DNA of 64,000 nucleotides from Nocardia pneumoniae NBRC 100136 (lineage in GTDB: Bacteria > Actinomycetota > Actinomycetes > Mycobacteriales > Mycobacteriaceae): positions 111,304 through 175,303 of the forward strand of contig NZ_BAGF01000056.1 in assembly GCF_000308755.1 (NCBI RefSeq), written 5' to 3'. How positions within the stretch are numbered: the stretch's first letter is position 1; each line of letters begins with the position of its first letter. A model generated the notes under the pieces. It did no database searches and was not told the DNA's origin. It saw only the letters and a list, made by a program, of their open reading frames with translations. Shown here in pieces: positions 52,712 through 61,729 of the stretch. Both the position numbers and the translations under genes were made by a program.

Positions 52712-53650
52712 TCAACCGCACAGCAATTCCTCGATTTCCGCGGCGGTGGGCATCGCGTCGGCGCAGGCGAGACGTGCGGCCACCAGTGCGCCCGCCGCGT
52801 TGGCGTAGGTGGCGATGCGCCGCGGATCCCAGTCCGCGAGCAGACCGTGGATCAGCGCGCCGCCGAATCCGTCGCCCGCGCCGAGCCCGCACACCACCTC
52901 CACCCGGCAGGGCGGCACGGTCCAGCGCTCGGCGTCGGTGGCGACCAGCACGCCGTCGGCGCCCTGTTTGATCACCGCGAGGCGCACGCCACGGGCGAGC
53001 AAACGGTCGGCCGCCGCGTCCGGGTCCGCGGTGCCGACCGCCACCTCGACCTCGGTGCGATTGCCGACCACCACGTTCACGTGGTCGAGCATCCAGCCGA
53101 TCTCCGCCCGCGCGGTGTCGGCGTCGGGCCAGAACATCGGCCGATAATCCAGGTCGAGCACGGTGTGCCCGCGTCGCGCGCGCCGCAACAGGATCTCGCG
53201 CTGGGTGCCGCGGCCCGGCTCGGCGCTCACGCCGGTGCCCGTGACCCACAGCAGTGGCACGGAATCGACCAGGTCCCAGGGCACTTCGTCGGGCGTGATG
53301 GTGAGATCCGGCGCGATCGGCGCTCGGTAGAACAGCAGCGGCGGATCGGCGGGTGGCGTGAGCTCGCAGAACACCACGGGGGTCAGCAGGTGCGGCGCGG
53401 TCGCCACGTAACGCGAGGAGACGCCGAAATCCTCCAGCGCGGTCCGCACGAAATCGCCGAAGCCGTCGGGTCCCACCTTGGTGAGCACCGCCGACCGTCG
53501 GCCCAGCCGGGCGGCGGCCACCGCGACGTTGGTCGCGGTGCCGCCGAGGAACTTCGCGAAGCTGCGCACCTGCGCCAAGGCGACGCCGCTCTGTTCCGGA
53601 TAGAGGTCCACCCCGACCCGGCCGATGGTCAGCGCCTCCAGTTCGGTCAC
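52712..53650 (-). CDS. iolC: 5-dehydro-2-deoxygluconokinase
   Basis: PfkB-family kinase that phosphorylates 5-dehydro-2-deoxygluconate in inositol breakdown. 312 residues from the GTG at 53650, which overlaps the stop of the ABC ATPase gene by three bases. PfkB signatures are KFLGGTATNVAVAAARLG near residue 35 and GLGAGDGFGGALIHGLL, with the catalytic Asp, near residue 262. Its place before iolD supports the IolC call over a generic sugar kinase. Confidence 0.92.
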   Translation of the reverse strand: MTELEALTIGRVGVDLYPEQSGVALAQVRSFAKFLGGTATNVAVAAARLGRRSAVLTKVGPDGFGDFVRTALEDFGVSSRYVATAPHLLTPVVFCELTPPADPPLLFYRAPIAPDLTITPDEVPWDLVDSVPLLWVTGTGVSAEPGRGTQREILLRRARRGHTVLDLDYRPMFWPDADTARAEIGWMLDHVNVVVGNRTEVEVAVGTADPDAAADRLLARGVRLAVIKQGADGVLVATDAERWTVPPCRVEVVCGLGAGDGFGGALIHGLLADWDPRRIATYANAAGALVAARLACADAMPTAAEIEELLCG

Positions 53651-54429
53651 GAGTCCACCACCCGCCGCAGTTCGTGCTGCAAGGCGTCCAGTTCCGCCCC
53701 GCCCGCCATCTGGCGGGTCAATTCGGGCAGGTCGATCTCGGATTTCTCGTACGAACCGAGCATCGCGCCCCGCTTCAGCAACAGGAACCGGTCGCCGACC
53801 GGATAGGCGTGGTGCGGGTTGTGCGTGATGAGCACTACGCCGAGTCCGCGTTCGCGCGCCTGCACAACGTACTTCAGCACCACACCGGCCTGTTTCACCC
53901 CCAGCGCGGCGGTCGGCTCGTCGAGGATCAGCACCTTCGCCCCGTAGTGCACGGCGCGCGCGATGGCGATGCATTGCCGCTGACCGCCGGACAGCGTGCC
54001 CACCGGCTGCTCCAGGTCGCGGATGTCGATTCCCATGTCCGCCAGTGCGGTTCGTGCGATCTCGTGCCCCTTCTTGCGGTCCAGCAGCCGGAAGGGCCCG
54101 TATCCGACGGTGGGTTCGGAGCCGAGTACGAAGTTGCGCCACACGCTCATCAGCGGCACCACCGCGAGATCCTGATACACCGTGGCGACGCCGCGATCCA
54201 GTGCCTCCCGAGGCGAGGAGAACCGGACCGTGTCACCCTCGACGCGCAGTTCGCCGCGGTCGTGCTGGTGCACCCCGGCCAGGATCTTGATCAGCGTCGA
54301 CTTGCCCGCGCCGTTGTCGCCGAGCACGCAGGTCACCTCGCCCGCGTTCACCATGGTGGACACCTCGCGCAACGCGACCACGCCGCCGTAACTCTTGCCG
54401 AGGTCGCTGGCCTCGATGAGGGGAGTCAT
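53647..54429 (-). CDS. Sugar ABC transporter ATP-binding protein, single ATPase domain
   Basis: 260 residues with one nucleotide-binding domain: Walker A GDNGAGKST (37-45, Lys43), signature LSGGQ (146-150) and Walker B ending in Asp170/Glu171 of LILDEPTAALG. Ribose-type importers usually have two fused domains, so this is the FrcA-like single-domain variant, expected to work as a homodimer. Start ATG at 54429 overlaps the permease stop by four bases. Energises inositol or related polyol uptake together with the next two genes. Confidence 0.93.
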   Translation of the reverse strand: MTPLIEASDLGKSYGGVVALREVSTMVNAGEVTCVLGDNGAGKSTLIKILAGVHQHDRGELRVEGDTVRFSSPREALDRGVATVYQDLAVVPLMSVWRNFVLGSEPTVGYGPFRLLDRKKGHEIARTALADMGIDIRDLEQPVGTLSGGQRQCIAIARAVHYGAKVLILDEPTAALGVKQAGVVLKYVVQARERGLGVVLITHNPHHAYPVGDRFLLLKRGAMLGSYEKSEIDLPELTRQMAGGAELDALQHELRRVVDS

Positions 54430-55475
54430 CGGCGCACCCTTTCGGCTCGTTTCTGGAATCTGTTGTTGACCAGCACCGCCGCCAGCAGCAGCGCACCGAG
54501 GAACAGCATGAACCAGTCGCTGTCCCAGCGCGCGAACACGATGCCTTGGCGCGCCATACCGAAGATCAGCGCGCCGATCGCGGCGCCGACCGCCGAACCG
54601 AAGCCGCCGGTCAGCAGGCACCCGCCCACCACCGCGGCGATGATGTAGTGCAGTTCCAGACCGACGCCCTGATTGGCCTGCACGCTCGCGAACCGGAGGA
54701 TGTTGCAGGAACCGACCACCCAGGCCGCGAACGCGGTGCCCATGAACAGCAGGATCTTGGTGCGGTCGGCGGGCACGCCGACCGCGCGGGCGCTCGGCAG
54801 CGCGCCGCCCACCGCGAAGACCCAGTTACCGAACCTCGTGCGCACCAGGATGATCGCGGCGAGGGCGGTCAACACGACCCACCACACCACCGACGCCTGG
54901 ATACGCGCATCACCGATGTCGAGCGTCGAGGCGAACACCCAGCCCGCCGACTGATAACCGTCCGCACTCCGCACACCCGACACCTGCACCGTGCCGGTGA
55001 CCAGCCGCGTCACGCCGAGATTCAAGCCCTGCAACGCGAGGAACGTGCCCAGCGTGACGATGAAGCTGGGCAGTCCGGTGCGCATCACCACCCAGCCGTT
55101 GAACGCGCCGACCACCAGCGCCAACACCAGCGAGGCCAGCAGCGCGAACCACACGTTCCACCCGGCGTGCACCGCCAGCAACGCGGTGACCAGCGCGGTG
55201 GATGCGGTCATCACGCCCGCCGACAGGTCGAACTCGCCGCCGATCATCAGCAGCGCCACGGACACCGCCATGATGCCGAGCGTGGAGGCGTCGTCCAGCC
55301 AGGTCGCCACGCCGAGCGGGCTCAGGAATCGGTCGGTGATGATCGAGAAGAACACGAACACCAGCAGCGCGCCCAGCGCCGCGCCGATCTCCGGCCGCAC
55401 GGCCAAGCGCTGGAGTGGCGTGAGACCCGGCGATCGTTCCCGCGTGGTGTCGGTTGTTTTTGTGGCAATGGTCAT
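54426..55475 (-). CDS. Sugar ABC transporter permease (RbsC/FrcC-like)
   Basis: 349 residues, about 9-10 transmembrane segments. The ATG at 55475 is used; an upstream ATG four bases away is out of frame. Family hallmarks are MIGGEFDLSAGVMTASTALV, the conserved GEFDLS block of ribose-type permeases, and LHYIIAAVVGGCLLTGGFGS near the C-terminus. A homodimer would form the channel. It lies between the binding protein and ATPase genes and overlaps the latter. Confidence 0.93.
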   Translation of the reverse strand: MTIATKTTDTTRERSPGLTPLQRLAVRPEIGAALGALLVFVFFSIITDRFLSPLGVATWLDDASTLGIMAVSVALLMIGGEFDLSAGVMTASTALVTALLAVHAGWNVWFALLASLVLALVVGAFNGWVVMRTGLPSFIVTLGTFLALQGLNLGVTRLVTGTVQVSGVRSADGYQSAGWVFASTLDIGDARIQASVVWWVVLTALAAIILVRTRFGNWVFAVGGALPSARAVGVPADRTKILLFMGTAFAAWVVGSCNILRFASVQANQGVGLELHYIIAAVVGGCLLTGGFGSAVGAAIGALIFGMARQGIVFARWDSDWFMLFLGALLLAAVLVNNRFQKRAERVRR

Positions 55476-55492
55476 TTCATGCACTCCCGACC

Positions 55493-56494
55493 TCAGCGCG
55501 TGCCCTGGGCGACGAGCGCGGCGACGGCTTCTACGTTGCTCTTGTCGACGAAGCCGGGGCCGGTCTGCACCGGCGCGCCGCCTCCCACGGTGTTCAGATT
55601 CGTCCGGTAGAGCCGTAGCAGCACGATCGGCAGATAGCCCTGCTGGTACTGCTGCTGATCGACGGCGAACAGCAGCCTCCCGGACCGGAGTGCCTCCACC
55701 ACATCGGAATTCAGATCGAAGGTGGCGACGGTGGCGGCCGATCCCGCTTCCCGTACCGCGTCGACGGCTCGTGCGGCGACTTGGGAGTTCAGCGTCAGGA
55801 CCGCGTCGATGGACCGGTCGGCCTCCAGCGCGCCTTTGATCCTCGACTGCGCGTCGGTCGGGTTGTTGATGTCGACTTGAAGCGTCGTCGCGTTGCCGAA
55901 CGCCTTCGTCGCGCCATCGCAACGCTGGTTCGCGCCGATGTTGCCCGCCTCGTGGATGACGCACAGCATCTTCGTGCGCCCGGCGTCGGCGAGTCGTCGG
56001 CCCGCTGCCCGACTCGCCAGCGATTCGCTTTGACCCACGTGGACGAAGGCCCCGAACTTCGTGCTCTCGGCCTCACCCGAATTGATCGTCACCACCGGAA
56101 TGCCCGCGGCCACAGCCTTTTCCACGGAAGGTCGCAACGCCTCGGGATTGGCCATCGAGACGACGAGGCCGTCGACACCCTGCGCCACCGCGTTGTCGAT
56201 CAGCTTCGACTGCTGGCCTGGATCACCCGAGGCGTTGTACTCGACGCGGATGCCGAGATCTTTGCCCGCGGCCTCCGCGCCGTTCTTGACGACGTTCCAG
56301 AACGCGTCGCCGGGGCTGCCGTGGGTGACGACCGCGACCGAATTGACCGTCCCAGCGGCGATCGGAGTTCGCGAGGGAGCGGGCGCGTCGGCGCCGGGGC
56401 CGCTACACGCGGCCAAGAGGGCGGCCGCGGCGACCCACGGCAGTATGCGCGATGTGGTCGCGCCGCGCTGTGGTCTCAGAGACATCGGTGTCAT
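55493..56494 (-). CDS. Sugar-binding lipoprotein of ABC transporter (periplasmic-binding protein type 1)
   Basis: 333 residues from the ATG at 56494. The signal peptide ends in a lipobox, ALLAAC, with Cys30 as the lipidated residue. The mature part is a ribose/inositol-type binding protein: VAVVTHGSPGDAFWNVVKNG, DGLVVSMANPEALRPSV and VVTINSGEAESTKFGAFVHVG. Catabolic neighbours suggest myo-inositol or a derivative as ligand, not proven. Confidence 0.92.
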   Translation of the reverse strand: MTPMSLRPQRGATTSRILPWVAAAALLAACSGPGADAPAPSRTPIAAGTVNSVAVVTHGSPGDAFWNVVKNGAEAAGKDLGIRVEYNASGDPGQQSKLIDNAVAQGVDGLVVSMANPEALRPSVEKAVAAGIPVVTINSGEAESTKFGAFVHVGQSESLASRAAGRRLADAGRTKMLCVIHEAGNIGANQRCDGATKAFGNATTLQVDINNPTDAQSRIKGALEADRSIDAVLTLNSQVAARAVDAVREAGSAATVATFDLNSDVVEALRSGRLLFAVDQQQYQQGYLPIVLLRLYRTNLNTVGGGAPVQTGPGFVDKSNVEAVAALVAQGTR

Positions 56495-56502
56495 CGCTCC
56501 CA

Positions 56503-57399
56503 CTAGATTCCTGCCGCGGCGAGCGCGATGTCGGCCAGGTTGCGCAGGCTGCGTTCGACATCGCGGCTCGACTGCCGCGGCGAGTCGGTCGGCCGCAGCG
56601 CTGTGTCCTGTTCCAGCACGTACCAGCCCCGATAGCCCGCGGCCCGCACGCATCGCACGAGCCCCGCGATGTCGACATCACCCTCGCCGAGCGGGACATA
56701 CAGCCCTTGGCGCACCGCCTCGCTGTACTCCAGGTCCCCGGCGCGCACCCGGTCGGCCAGTGCGCCGCGGACGTCCTTGAGGTGTATGTGCCCGACTCGC
56801 TCGGCATGCCGCCGTGCGAGGCGCACGGGGTCGGTGCCGCCGATGAGCAGGTGCCCGGTGTCCAGGCAGAGCTCGAGATCGGAGTCGGCCAGAAAGCGCT
56901 CGACCTCCGGCTGGCGCTCCACGTGGGTGCCCACGTGCGGGTGCAGGACCGTGCGCAGGCCGTGTGCTGCGGCGATATCGCGGATCGCGGAAGCCGTATC
57001 GACCAAGGTGCGCCATTCGGCGTCGTCCAGTCGCGGGCGCGCGTCGTATCCCTTCAGTCCGGTCGCGGCCGCGAGCACGAGGACTTCCGCGCCGGTTGCG
57101 GCCAGTAGCGATGCGGCGTCCTCGGCCCGGGCGATGGCGTCTTCCCTGTCGCGATGCAGGACGAGGGCGAGGAATCCGCCGACCGCTGTGAGGCCGAAGG
57201 CGTCGAGCACCCGTCGCCGGTCAGCTGGATCGCGCGGCAGATAACCGGGTGGGCCGAGTTCGGTGGCGGACAGACCGAGCGCGGCCATCTCCGACAGCAC
57301 GGTCCGCGCGTCGAGCACGTGGCCCCAGCCGGGGACCTCGCAGACACCCCAGGAGATCGGCGCGGCCGCGATACGCAGCGGATAGAGGGATTCGATCAT
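56503..57399 (-). CDS. iolE: Myo-inosose-2 dehydratase-like sugar isomerase/epimerase (IolE-like)
   Basis: 298 residues, xylose-isomerase-like TIM barrel. The ATG at 57399 follows GGAGAAG at a good distance. The N-terminal IAAAPISWGVCEVPGWGH is the IolE/IolI type opening. Metal ligands are probably in TVLHPHVGTHVE, LCLDTGHLLIGG and HIHLKDVRG. IolE dehydrates scyllo-inosose to the dione that IolD opens. With iolC and iolD downstream, the IolE role is the best guess, although IolH/IolI isomerases look alike. First gene of the operon; LacI-type palindromes lie upstream. Confidence 0.82.
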   Translation of the reverse strand: MIESLYPLRIAAAPISWGVCEVPGWGHVLDARTVLSEMAALGLSATELGPPGYLPRDPADRRRVLDAFGLTAVGGFLALVLHRDREDAIARAEDAASLLAATGAEVLVLAAATGLKGYDARPRLDDAEWRTLVDTASAIRDIAAAHGLRTVLHPHVGTHVERQPEVERFLADSDLELCLDTGHLLIGGTDPVRLARRHAERVGHIHLKDVRGALADRVRAGDLEYSEAVRQGLYVPLGEGDVDIAGLVRCVRAAGYRGWYVLEQDTALRPTDSPRQSSRDVERSLRNLADIALAAAGI

Positions 57400-57441
57400 C
57401 GGCACTTCTCCGACCTTTGATGTCGAGTTGACTCCGCTGTA

Positions 57442-57455
57442 TTGGAGCGCTCCAA
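57442..57455. promoter_or_regulatory. LacI-type operator 1 (iolE side)
   Basis: TTGGAGCGCTCCAA is a perfect 14-bp palindrome with the central CG of LacI-family sites. It lies 43 bases before the iolE-like start, where a repressor would block the operon. Confidence 0.8.
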
Positions 57456-57577
57456 CTATGTAACGTAGGTCATAGTGTGTCAAGGGCTTTCGCTTCGCCG
57501 GTCAAATGCGTCGCTACCTGCTGATATCCCTCAGTTGACCCGAAAACAGATGTCATCCAGCGTCCGGAAAGTCCGAT

Positions 57578-57589
57578 TAGAGCGCTCTA
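57578..57589. promoter_or_regulatory. LacI-type operator 2 (lacI side)
   Basis: TAGAGCGCTCTA is a perfect 12-bp palindrome sharing GAGCGCTC with operator 1, 136 bases away. It lies 82 bases before the LacI gene, suggesting autoregulation and possibly looping between the two sites. Confidence 0.8.
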
Positions 57590-57670
57590 TTGATTCTGGC
57601 GCGGGGGTCTTGTATCGTCCGGTCCGGCGGGGTCGGGCGAAGGATCGGACGAACTCGGAACGGAGGCGAG

Positions 57671-58675
57671 ATGGCGCGACCCACCATGGAGGACGTCGCC
57701 GCGCGCGCAGGCGTGTCCCGTGCCCTCGTCTCGCTCGTCATGCGCAATTCCCCCAAGGTCAGCGAGCACCGCCGCCGCGCCGTCCTGGACGCGGCGAAAG
57801 ACCTGGGCTACCAGCCGCACATCATGGCGCGCTCGCTGGCCAGCCGGACGTCCAACATCGTCGGCGTCCTGGTCTCCGACCTACGCAACGCCTTCTTCGC
57901 CGACGTGGTCGAAAGCATGGACGCCGCCGCCCAGGAATCCGGTCTCGAACTGATCCTCAACACCGGCCGCCGCAGTGCCGCGCGCGAGCGGGCCGCATTG
58001 GAAAGCCTGCTGTCCTTCCGGCCCGGCGGCGTCATCCTGCTGTCGCCCGTCCTGCCCGCCGCCGCTCTTCGCGAAGCGGCGCGGCAGGCTCCGCTGGTGC
58101 TGGTCTCCCGCGCCTCCACCGTCGCCGACATCGACACCGTCAACGACGACGGCGAGGTCGGCGCCGGTCTCGCCGTCGACCACCTGGTGGCCCTCGGTCA
58201 TCGGCGCATCGTGCATCTCGACGGCGGCAGCGCTTTCACCTCGGCGCCACGCCGCAAGGGCTACCGCGCCGCCATGCAGCGCCACGGCTTGGAGCCGATG
58301 GTCGTGCCCAGCGAACACACCGACTCCGCAGGCATGGCCGCGGTGCGCAAACTGCTGAACCTGTTCTCCCGCGACAACTTTCCCACCGCGCTGGTCTGCG
58401 GCAACGACTTCAACGCCGTGGGTGCGATGTCCGCACTGGGGGAAGCGGGTTTGCGTGTGCCCGAAGACGTTTCGATCGTCGGTTACGACAACACTTCGCT
58501 GGCCGCGCTGCGTCACGTCGCCCTGACCACCATCGACCAGCCCCGCACCGAGATGGGCCGCCTCGCGATCGAGGCGCTCGCCGAACGGCTGCGCGACGGC
58601 CGCACCGCCCCGGTGCGCCGCCGCCTCCAGCCTTCGCTCGTCATCCGCTCCACCACTGCCGCCCCCGGCCGCTGA
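57671..58675 (+). CDS. LacI-family transcriptional regulator of the iol cluster
   Basis: 334 residues from the ATG at 57671, preceded by GGAGGCGAG. The N-terminal HTH is MARPTMEDVAARAGVSRALV and the hinge helix follows at about 50-60 (ARSLASRTSNIVG). The effector domain is a type-1 periplasmic-binding fold (VLVSDLRNAFFADVVESM, VSIVGYDNTSLAALRHV). Two palindromes sharing GAGCGCTC in the gap to iolE are its likely operators. The inducer is probably an inositol-pathway intermediate (inference). Confidence 0.93.
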   Translation: MARPTMEDVAARAGVSRALVSLVMRNSPKVSEHRRRAVLDAAKDLGYQPHIMARSLASRTSNIVGVLVSDLRNAFFADVVESMDAAAQESGLELILNTGRRSAARERAALESLLSFRPGGVILLSPVLPAAALREAARQAPLVLVSRASTVADIDTVNDDGEVGAGLAVDHLVALGHRRIVHLDGGSAFTSAPRRKGYRAAMQRHGLEPMVVPSEHTDSAGMAAVRKLLNLFSRDNFPTALVCGNDFNAVGAMSALGEAGLRVPEDVSIVGYDNTSLAALRHVALTTIDQPRTEMGRLAIEALAERLRDGRTAPVRRRLQPSLVIRSTTAAPGR

Positions 58676-58728
58676 ACCACCGCCGCGTCCGTCGACGCAG
58701 GCCGCGATTCCCCTTCGAAGGAGAGCCG

Positions 58729-59748
58729 ATGTCATCCCACCGAGCCGTCACCTTGGGCCTGGCCGGTACCGGCCGCATCGGGTCCGCACACGCCGAAACC
58801 CTGACCGAGCTCCCGAACGTCGCCACCGTCCTCGTCGCCGACGCCGACGCCGACCGGGCCCGCGCGACCGCCACCCACCTCGGCGTCGAATTCGCCCCCG
58901 ACCTCGACACCCTCTTCGCCGCCGACCTCGACGGCCTGATCATCGCCACGGCCACCGACTCCCACCCCGAGCTGATCACCCGAGCCGTCGACGCGGGCAT
59001 CCCCGTCTTCTGCGAAAAACCGGTGGCCGCCGACATCGACGGCACCCTCGCCGTCATCGACCACATCCGCGACTCCTCCGTCCCCGTCCAAATCGGCTTC
59101 CAACGCCGCTTCGACGCGGGCTACCGCGCGGCACGCGAAGCCGTCCGCTCCGGCGAACTCGGCTGGCTGCACACAGTGCGCGCCACCACCCTCGACCCGG
59201 CTCCCCCTCCCGCCGAATACATTCCGCGGTCGGGCGGCATCTTCCGCGACTGCGGAGTCCACGATTTCGACATCATCCGCTGGGTGACCGGACGCGAGAT
59301 CGTCGAGGTCCATGCCCTCGGGGCCAACCGGGGCGCGGCGTTCTTCGCCGACGCCGACGACGTCGACACCGCCGCCGTGCTGCTACGCATGGACGACGGA
59401 GCACTGGCGACCGTGTCGCTGACCCGCTACAACGGAGCCGGATACGACGTCCGCCTGGAAGTATTGGGCTCCAAAGGGAACGCCATCGTCGGCTTGGACG
59501 ACCGCGCACCGCTCACATCGGTCGAACCCGATTACGCACCCCCCTCCCGCCCTGCCTACACGAGCTTCATGGAGCGGTTTCGTCCCGCGTATACCGAGGA
59601 ACTGTCCGCGTTCGTCGCGGTCGTCAACGGCGAACTCGACAATCCCTGCGGTCCTCTGGACGCTCTCGAAGCGTTCTACGTCGCCGAGGCCTGCGAACTG
59701 TCCCGGCGGGCGGGCCGCGCTGTCGAGATGGCCGAAGTGCGGCACTGA
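58729..59748 (+). CDS. iolG: Gfo/Idh/MocA-family oxidoreductase, inositol 2-dehydrogenase-like
   Basis: 339 residues from the ATG at 58729, with AAGGAGA upstream. NAD-binding GLAGTGRIGSAHAETL opens the Rossmann domain. CEKPVAADI holds the family Lys. The substrate-domain motif GGIFRDCGVHDFDIIRW supplies the Asp and His of the usual Lys-Asp-His catalytic set. IolG oxidises myo-inositol to scyllo-inosose, the step before IolE, which fits. It follows the LacI gene by 53 bases on the same strand. Related dehydrogenases act on other polyols, so the symbol is provisional. Confidence 0.85.
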   Translation: MSSHRAVTLGLAGTGRIGSAHAETLTELPNVATVLVADADADRARATATHLGVEFAPDLDTLFAADLDGLIIATATDSHPELITRAVDAGIPVFCEKPVAADIDGTLAVIDHIRDSSVPVQIGFQRRFDAGYRAAREAVRSGELGWLHTVRATTLDPAPPPAEYIPRSGGIFRDCGVHDFDIIRWVTGREIVEVHALGANRGAAFFADADDVDTAAVLLRMDDGALATVSLTRYNGAGYDVRLEVLGSKGNAIVGLDDRAPLTSVEPDYAPPSRPAYTSFMERFRPAYTEELSAFVAVVNGELDNPCGPLDALEAFYVAEACELSRRAGRAVEMAEVRH

Positions 59749-59779
59749 GCTCAGCACCGCACGTGAACAGGCATCTAGC

Positions 59780-60187
59780 CTACTTCCAGGACCACATCTT
59801 GCCGATCGCCTTGCCGCTCGCATCCGTCTCCCATTCGAAGACACCCGCGGTGCCGCGCAGCGCGGCGAATTCCGGCGAGTCGGTGTCGTAGACGATCGAG
59901 CCGCGCCAGCTGACCGAGCCGTTCTCGCTGAGAATGCCGACGCCGGAACCTTGCCAACTGGCGTGGGCGCCGGTCGGGCTCATGATGACGCCCTGGCCCT
60001 CGCCGTAGAGCGTGCCGTCGGCGCGAAGCCGACCCGTGTACGTTCCGGTGTCGTTGATGGTGACGTCGAGCAGATGGCCCGTGGCCTGGAACGAACTCTC
60101 CATCGCAGGCGGAAGTCCGTTCTCACCGCGCACTACTCGCTGCACCGTGACCTGGCCTTGTTCTTCCGCGATAAGGTCCCCGAGCAT
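59780..60187 (-). CDS. Conserved hypothetical protein
   Basis: 135 residues (MLGDLIAEEQGQVTVQRVVR). It seems a compact beta-rich domain, with GTYTGRLRADGTLYGEGQGV, ASWQGSGVG, VSWRGSIVYDT and a C-terminal GKMWSWK. I recall similar proteins starting MLGDLI and ending in a Trp-rich strand in mycobacteria and proteobacteria, without known function. No signal peptide. It converges on the iolG-like gene, with 31 bases between the stops. Confidence 0.75.
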   Translation of the reverse strand: MLGDLIAEEQGQVTVQRVVRGENGLPPAMESSFQATGHLLDVTINDTGTYTGRLRADGTLYGEGQGVIMSPTGAHASWQGSGVGILSENGSVSWRGSIVYDTDSPEFAALRGTAGVFEWETDASGKAIGKMWSWK

Positions 60188-60380
60188 GACCGAACTCCTT
60201 CCCTGTCTCGTCCCCCTATGGCTGGGCTACACCCGTTCGGGGAGGGTGTCAACACTCGAACCGCAGCTCGGTTGAAACATCGGATTGTCAGTTTTCGCCC
60301 TCCGCTCGGATCAGAGCACTTACCGAGGCGGGTGTTATCGCCAGCGGCAGCGGTCGGGCGCTTCGTGTCAGGATGTCGCG

Positions 60381-61553
60381 ATGAGCAAAGCGGCACGTCC
60401 GGTCAGCGAGGAAACGGCGGAACTGTTCATGGATTACGGACAGTTCTGCGTCGATGGCGGTCTCGGAGATCCGGATTCGGAGACTGATCTCCTCGACCGC
60501 GCGCTGGCGGCACACCCCTATGCGTCGGACGGGCTGACCATGGTGGTGCTCAGCCCGCACCAGAACAACTTCCGGATGCCGGTAACGGTGCAAGTGTGGG
60601 GAGCGCGCCCGCCCGGGGATCGGGAACAGTGGCAACAGGTTTGCGAGGCGCGGCTGCGCGTCGGCCCCGAGGAAGTCCTGTCTCTGTCGTCACCGACAGA
60701 CGGTGCGGCGGACTGTTCGGTTCCGGAGGGTGACTATCTGATCGAGGTCAGTGGCCGCGGCTTCGTCACCTACGGCTGGCCGGGATCGACCGAACCAGGC
60801 GATGTGTGGCGGATCCGGCTCTGGCCGGACGACGGCAGTGAACCGCTACCGGCCGTGCAGTGGAATATGCCTGGATACGGTGTGCCGGAGAATGTTCCGA
60901 TTTCCGACCGCCCTGCCTCGGCGGAATCCGACGAGTGGGTCATGGTGTCGGAGGAGAGCGGCGGCTTCAGTCGCGTGCACATCTCCGAGTTGCCGGAGCG
61001 AGCCGCGGCGGCCGAGCGACAGCAGTGGGGCGGAGATCCGATCGAGGAATTGCGGGATTACGGCGCCGAAGAGCTGTCCCGCTACGACCGCGCGCTCGCC
61101 GAGGCGATCGCCACGATGGGTGAGCAGGATCTACGTCGCTTGGCGCGCTGGTCCGCCATCCAGGCGTGCGAGAAGGCGGACATCACCGGAAGACCTTGGG
61201 TCCATACGGCTTTGGTCGCACTGCGGGAGGGCAGACCACTGCCGCCCCCGTTCGACGACATGGAGGCCGCGTTCGCCCGTTTGCACGAGGAGGACTTCGG
61301 GCCCGTGGACGAGAACGGTAACGATGTGGTCGGATCCATCGTGGCTGATTGGCGTAAGCCCGCGCCGAATCCCTTCGACCTGGGTCCGATCCACCGGCCG
61401 TCCTTCGCCCTGCCGACGATCGTCGACGCGACCAAACCCGACGCCCTGGACGCGGCGATCACGACCCTGCACGAGACGGCCATGGTCTTCGGCCCGGATG
61501 TCGATGCTCTCTTCGCCTCGCTCCGAACGCAATTCGGGCTTCCCCCTCGATGA
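60381..61553 (+). CDS. Hypothetical protein, two-part architecture
   Basis: 390 residues from the ATG at 60381, with AGGA upstream. The N-terminal half looks beta-rich (VTVQVWGARPPGDREQWQQV, then GDYLIEVSGRGFVTYGWPGS and DVWRIRLWP). The C-terminal half is helical and acidic (YGAEELSRYDRALAEAIATM, DLRRLARWSAIQACEKADIT). No signal peptide or membrane segment. The pattern resembles actinobacterial proteins found near secretion or immunity loci, but I cannot name a family. It stands alone between a hypothetical gene and a permease. Confidence 0.7.
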   Translation: MSKAARPVSEETAELFMDYGQFCVDGGLGDPDSETDLLDRALAAHPYASDGLTMVVLSPHQNNFRMPVTVQVWGARPPGDREQWQQVCEARLRVGPEEVLSLSSPTDGAADCSVPEGDYLIEVSGRGFVTYGWPGSTEPGDVWRIRLWPDDGSEPLPAVQWNMPGYGVPENVPISDRPASAESDEWVMVSEESGGFSRVHISELPERAAAAERQQWGGDPIEELRDYGAEELSRYDRALAEAIATMGEQDLRRLARWSAIQACEKADITGRPWVHTALVALREGRPLPPPFDDMEAAFARLHEEDFGPVDENGNDVVGSIVADWRKPAPNPFDLGPIHRPSFALPTIVDATKPDALDAAITTLHETAMVFGPDVDALFASLRTQFGLPPR

Positions 61554-61689
61554 TCAGTTCGGCGCGTGGGCGGTCGTGACGTCGGCACCGGCCACGTCAG
61601 CCGCGCATACCGCCCAGGCCCAAGACAAGCAGGCCTTTGCTCCGATCACCCTTGCGCTGTTCGAGAACTGCTCCGCCACAATGTCTTCC

Positions 61690-61716
61690 CGCTATTTAAC
61701 GTGTCGTTATTTAGCG
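61690..61716. promoter_or_regulatory. Interrupted palindrome at the promoter of the NCS1 permease gene
   Basis: CGCTA-TTT-AACG-TGT-CGTT-ATT-TAGCG: the outer five and inner four bases pair on either side of a centre at TGT, and TATTTAACG/TATTTAGCG is also a 15-base-spaced near direct repeat. The centre lies 28 bases before the GTG at 61730. The AT-richness suggests an overlapping -10 element and repressor site. Confidence 0.55.
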
Positions 61717-61729
61717 GTACATTCTCCGG

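Noticed and set aside
57475..58728. 418-codon extension of the iolG-like gene
   Set aside because: Overlaps the operators and the complete LacI gene in another frame; the ATG at 58729 has AAGGAGA and fits the family start.
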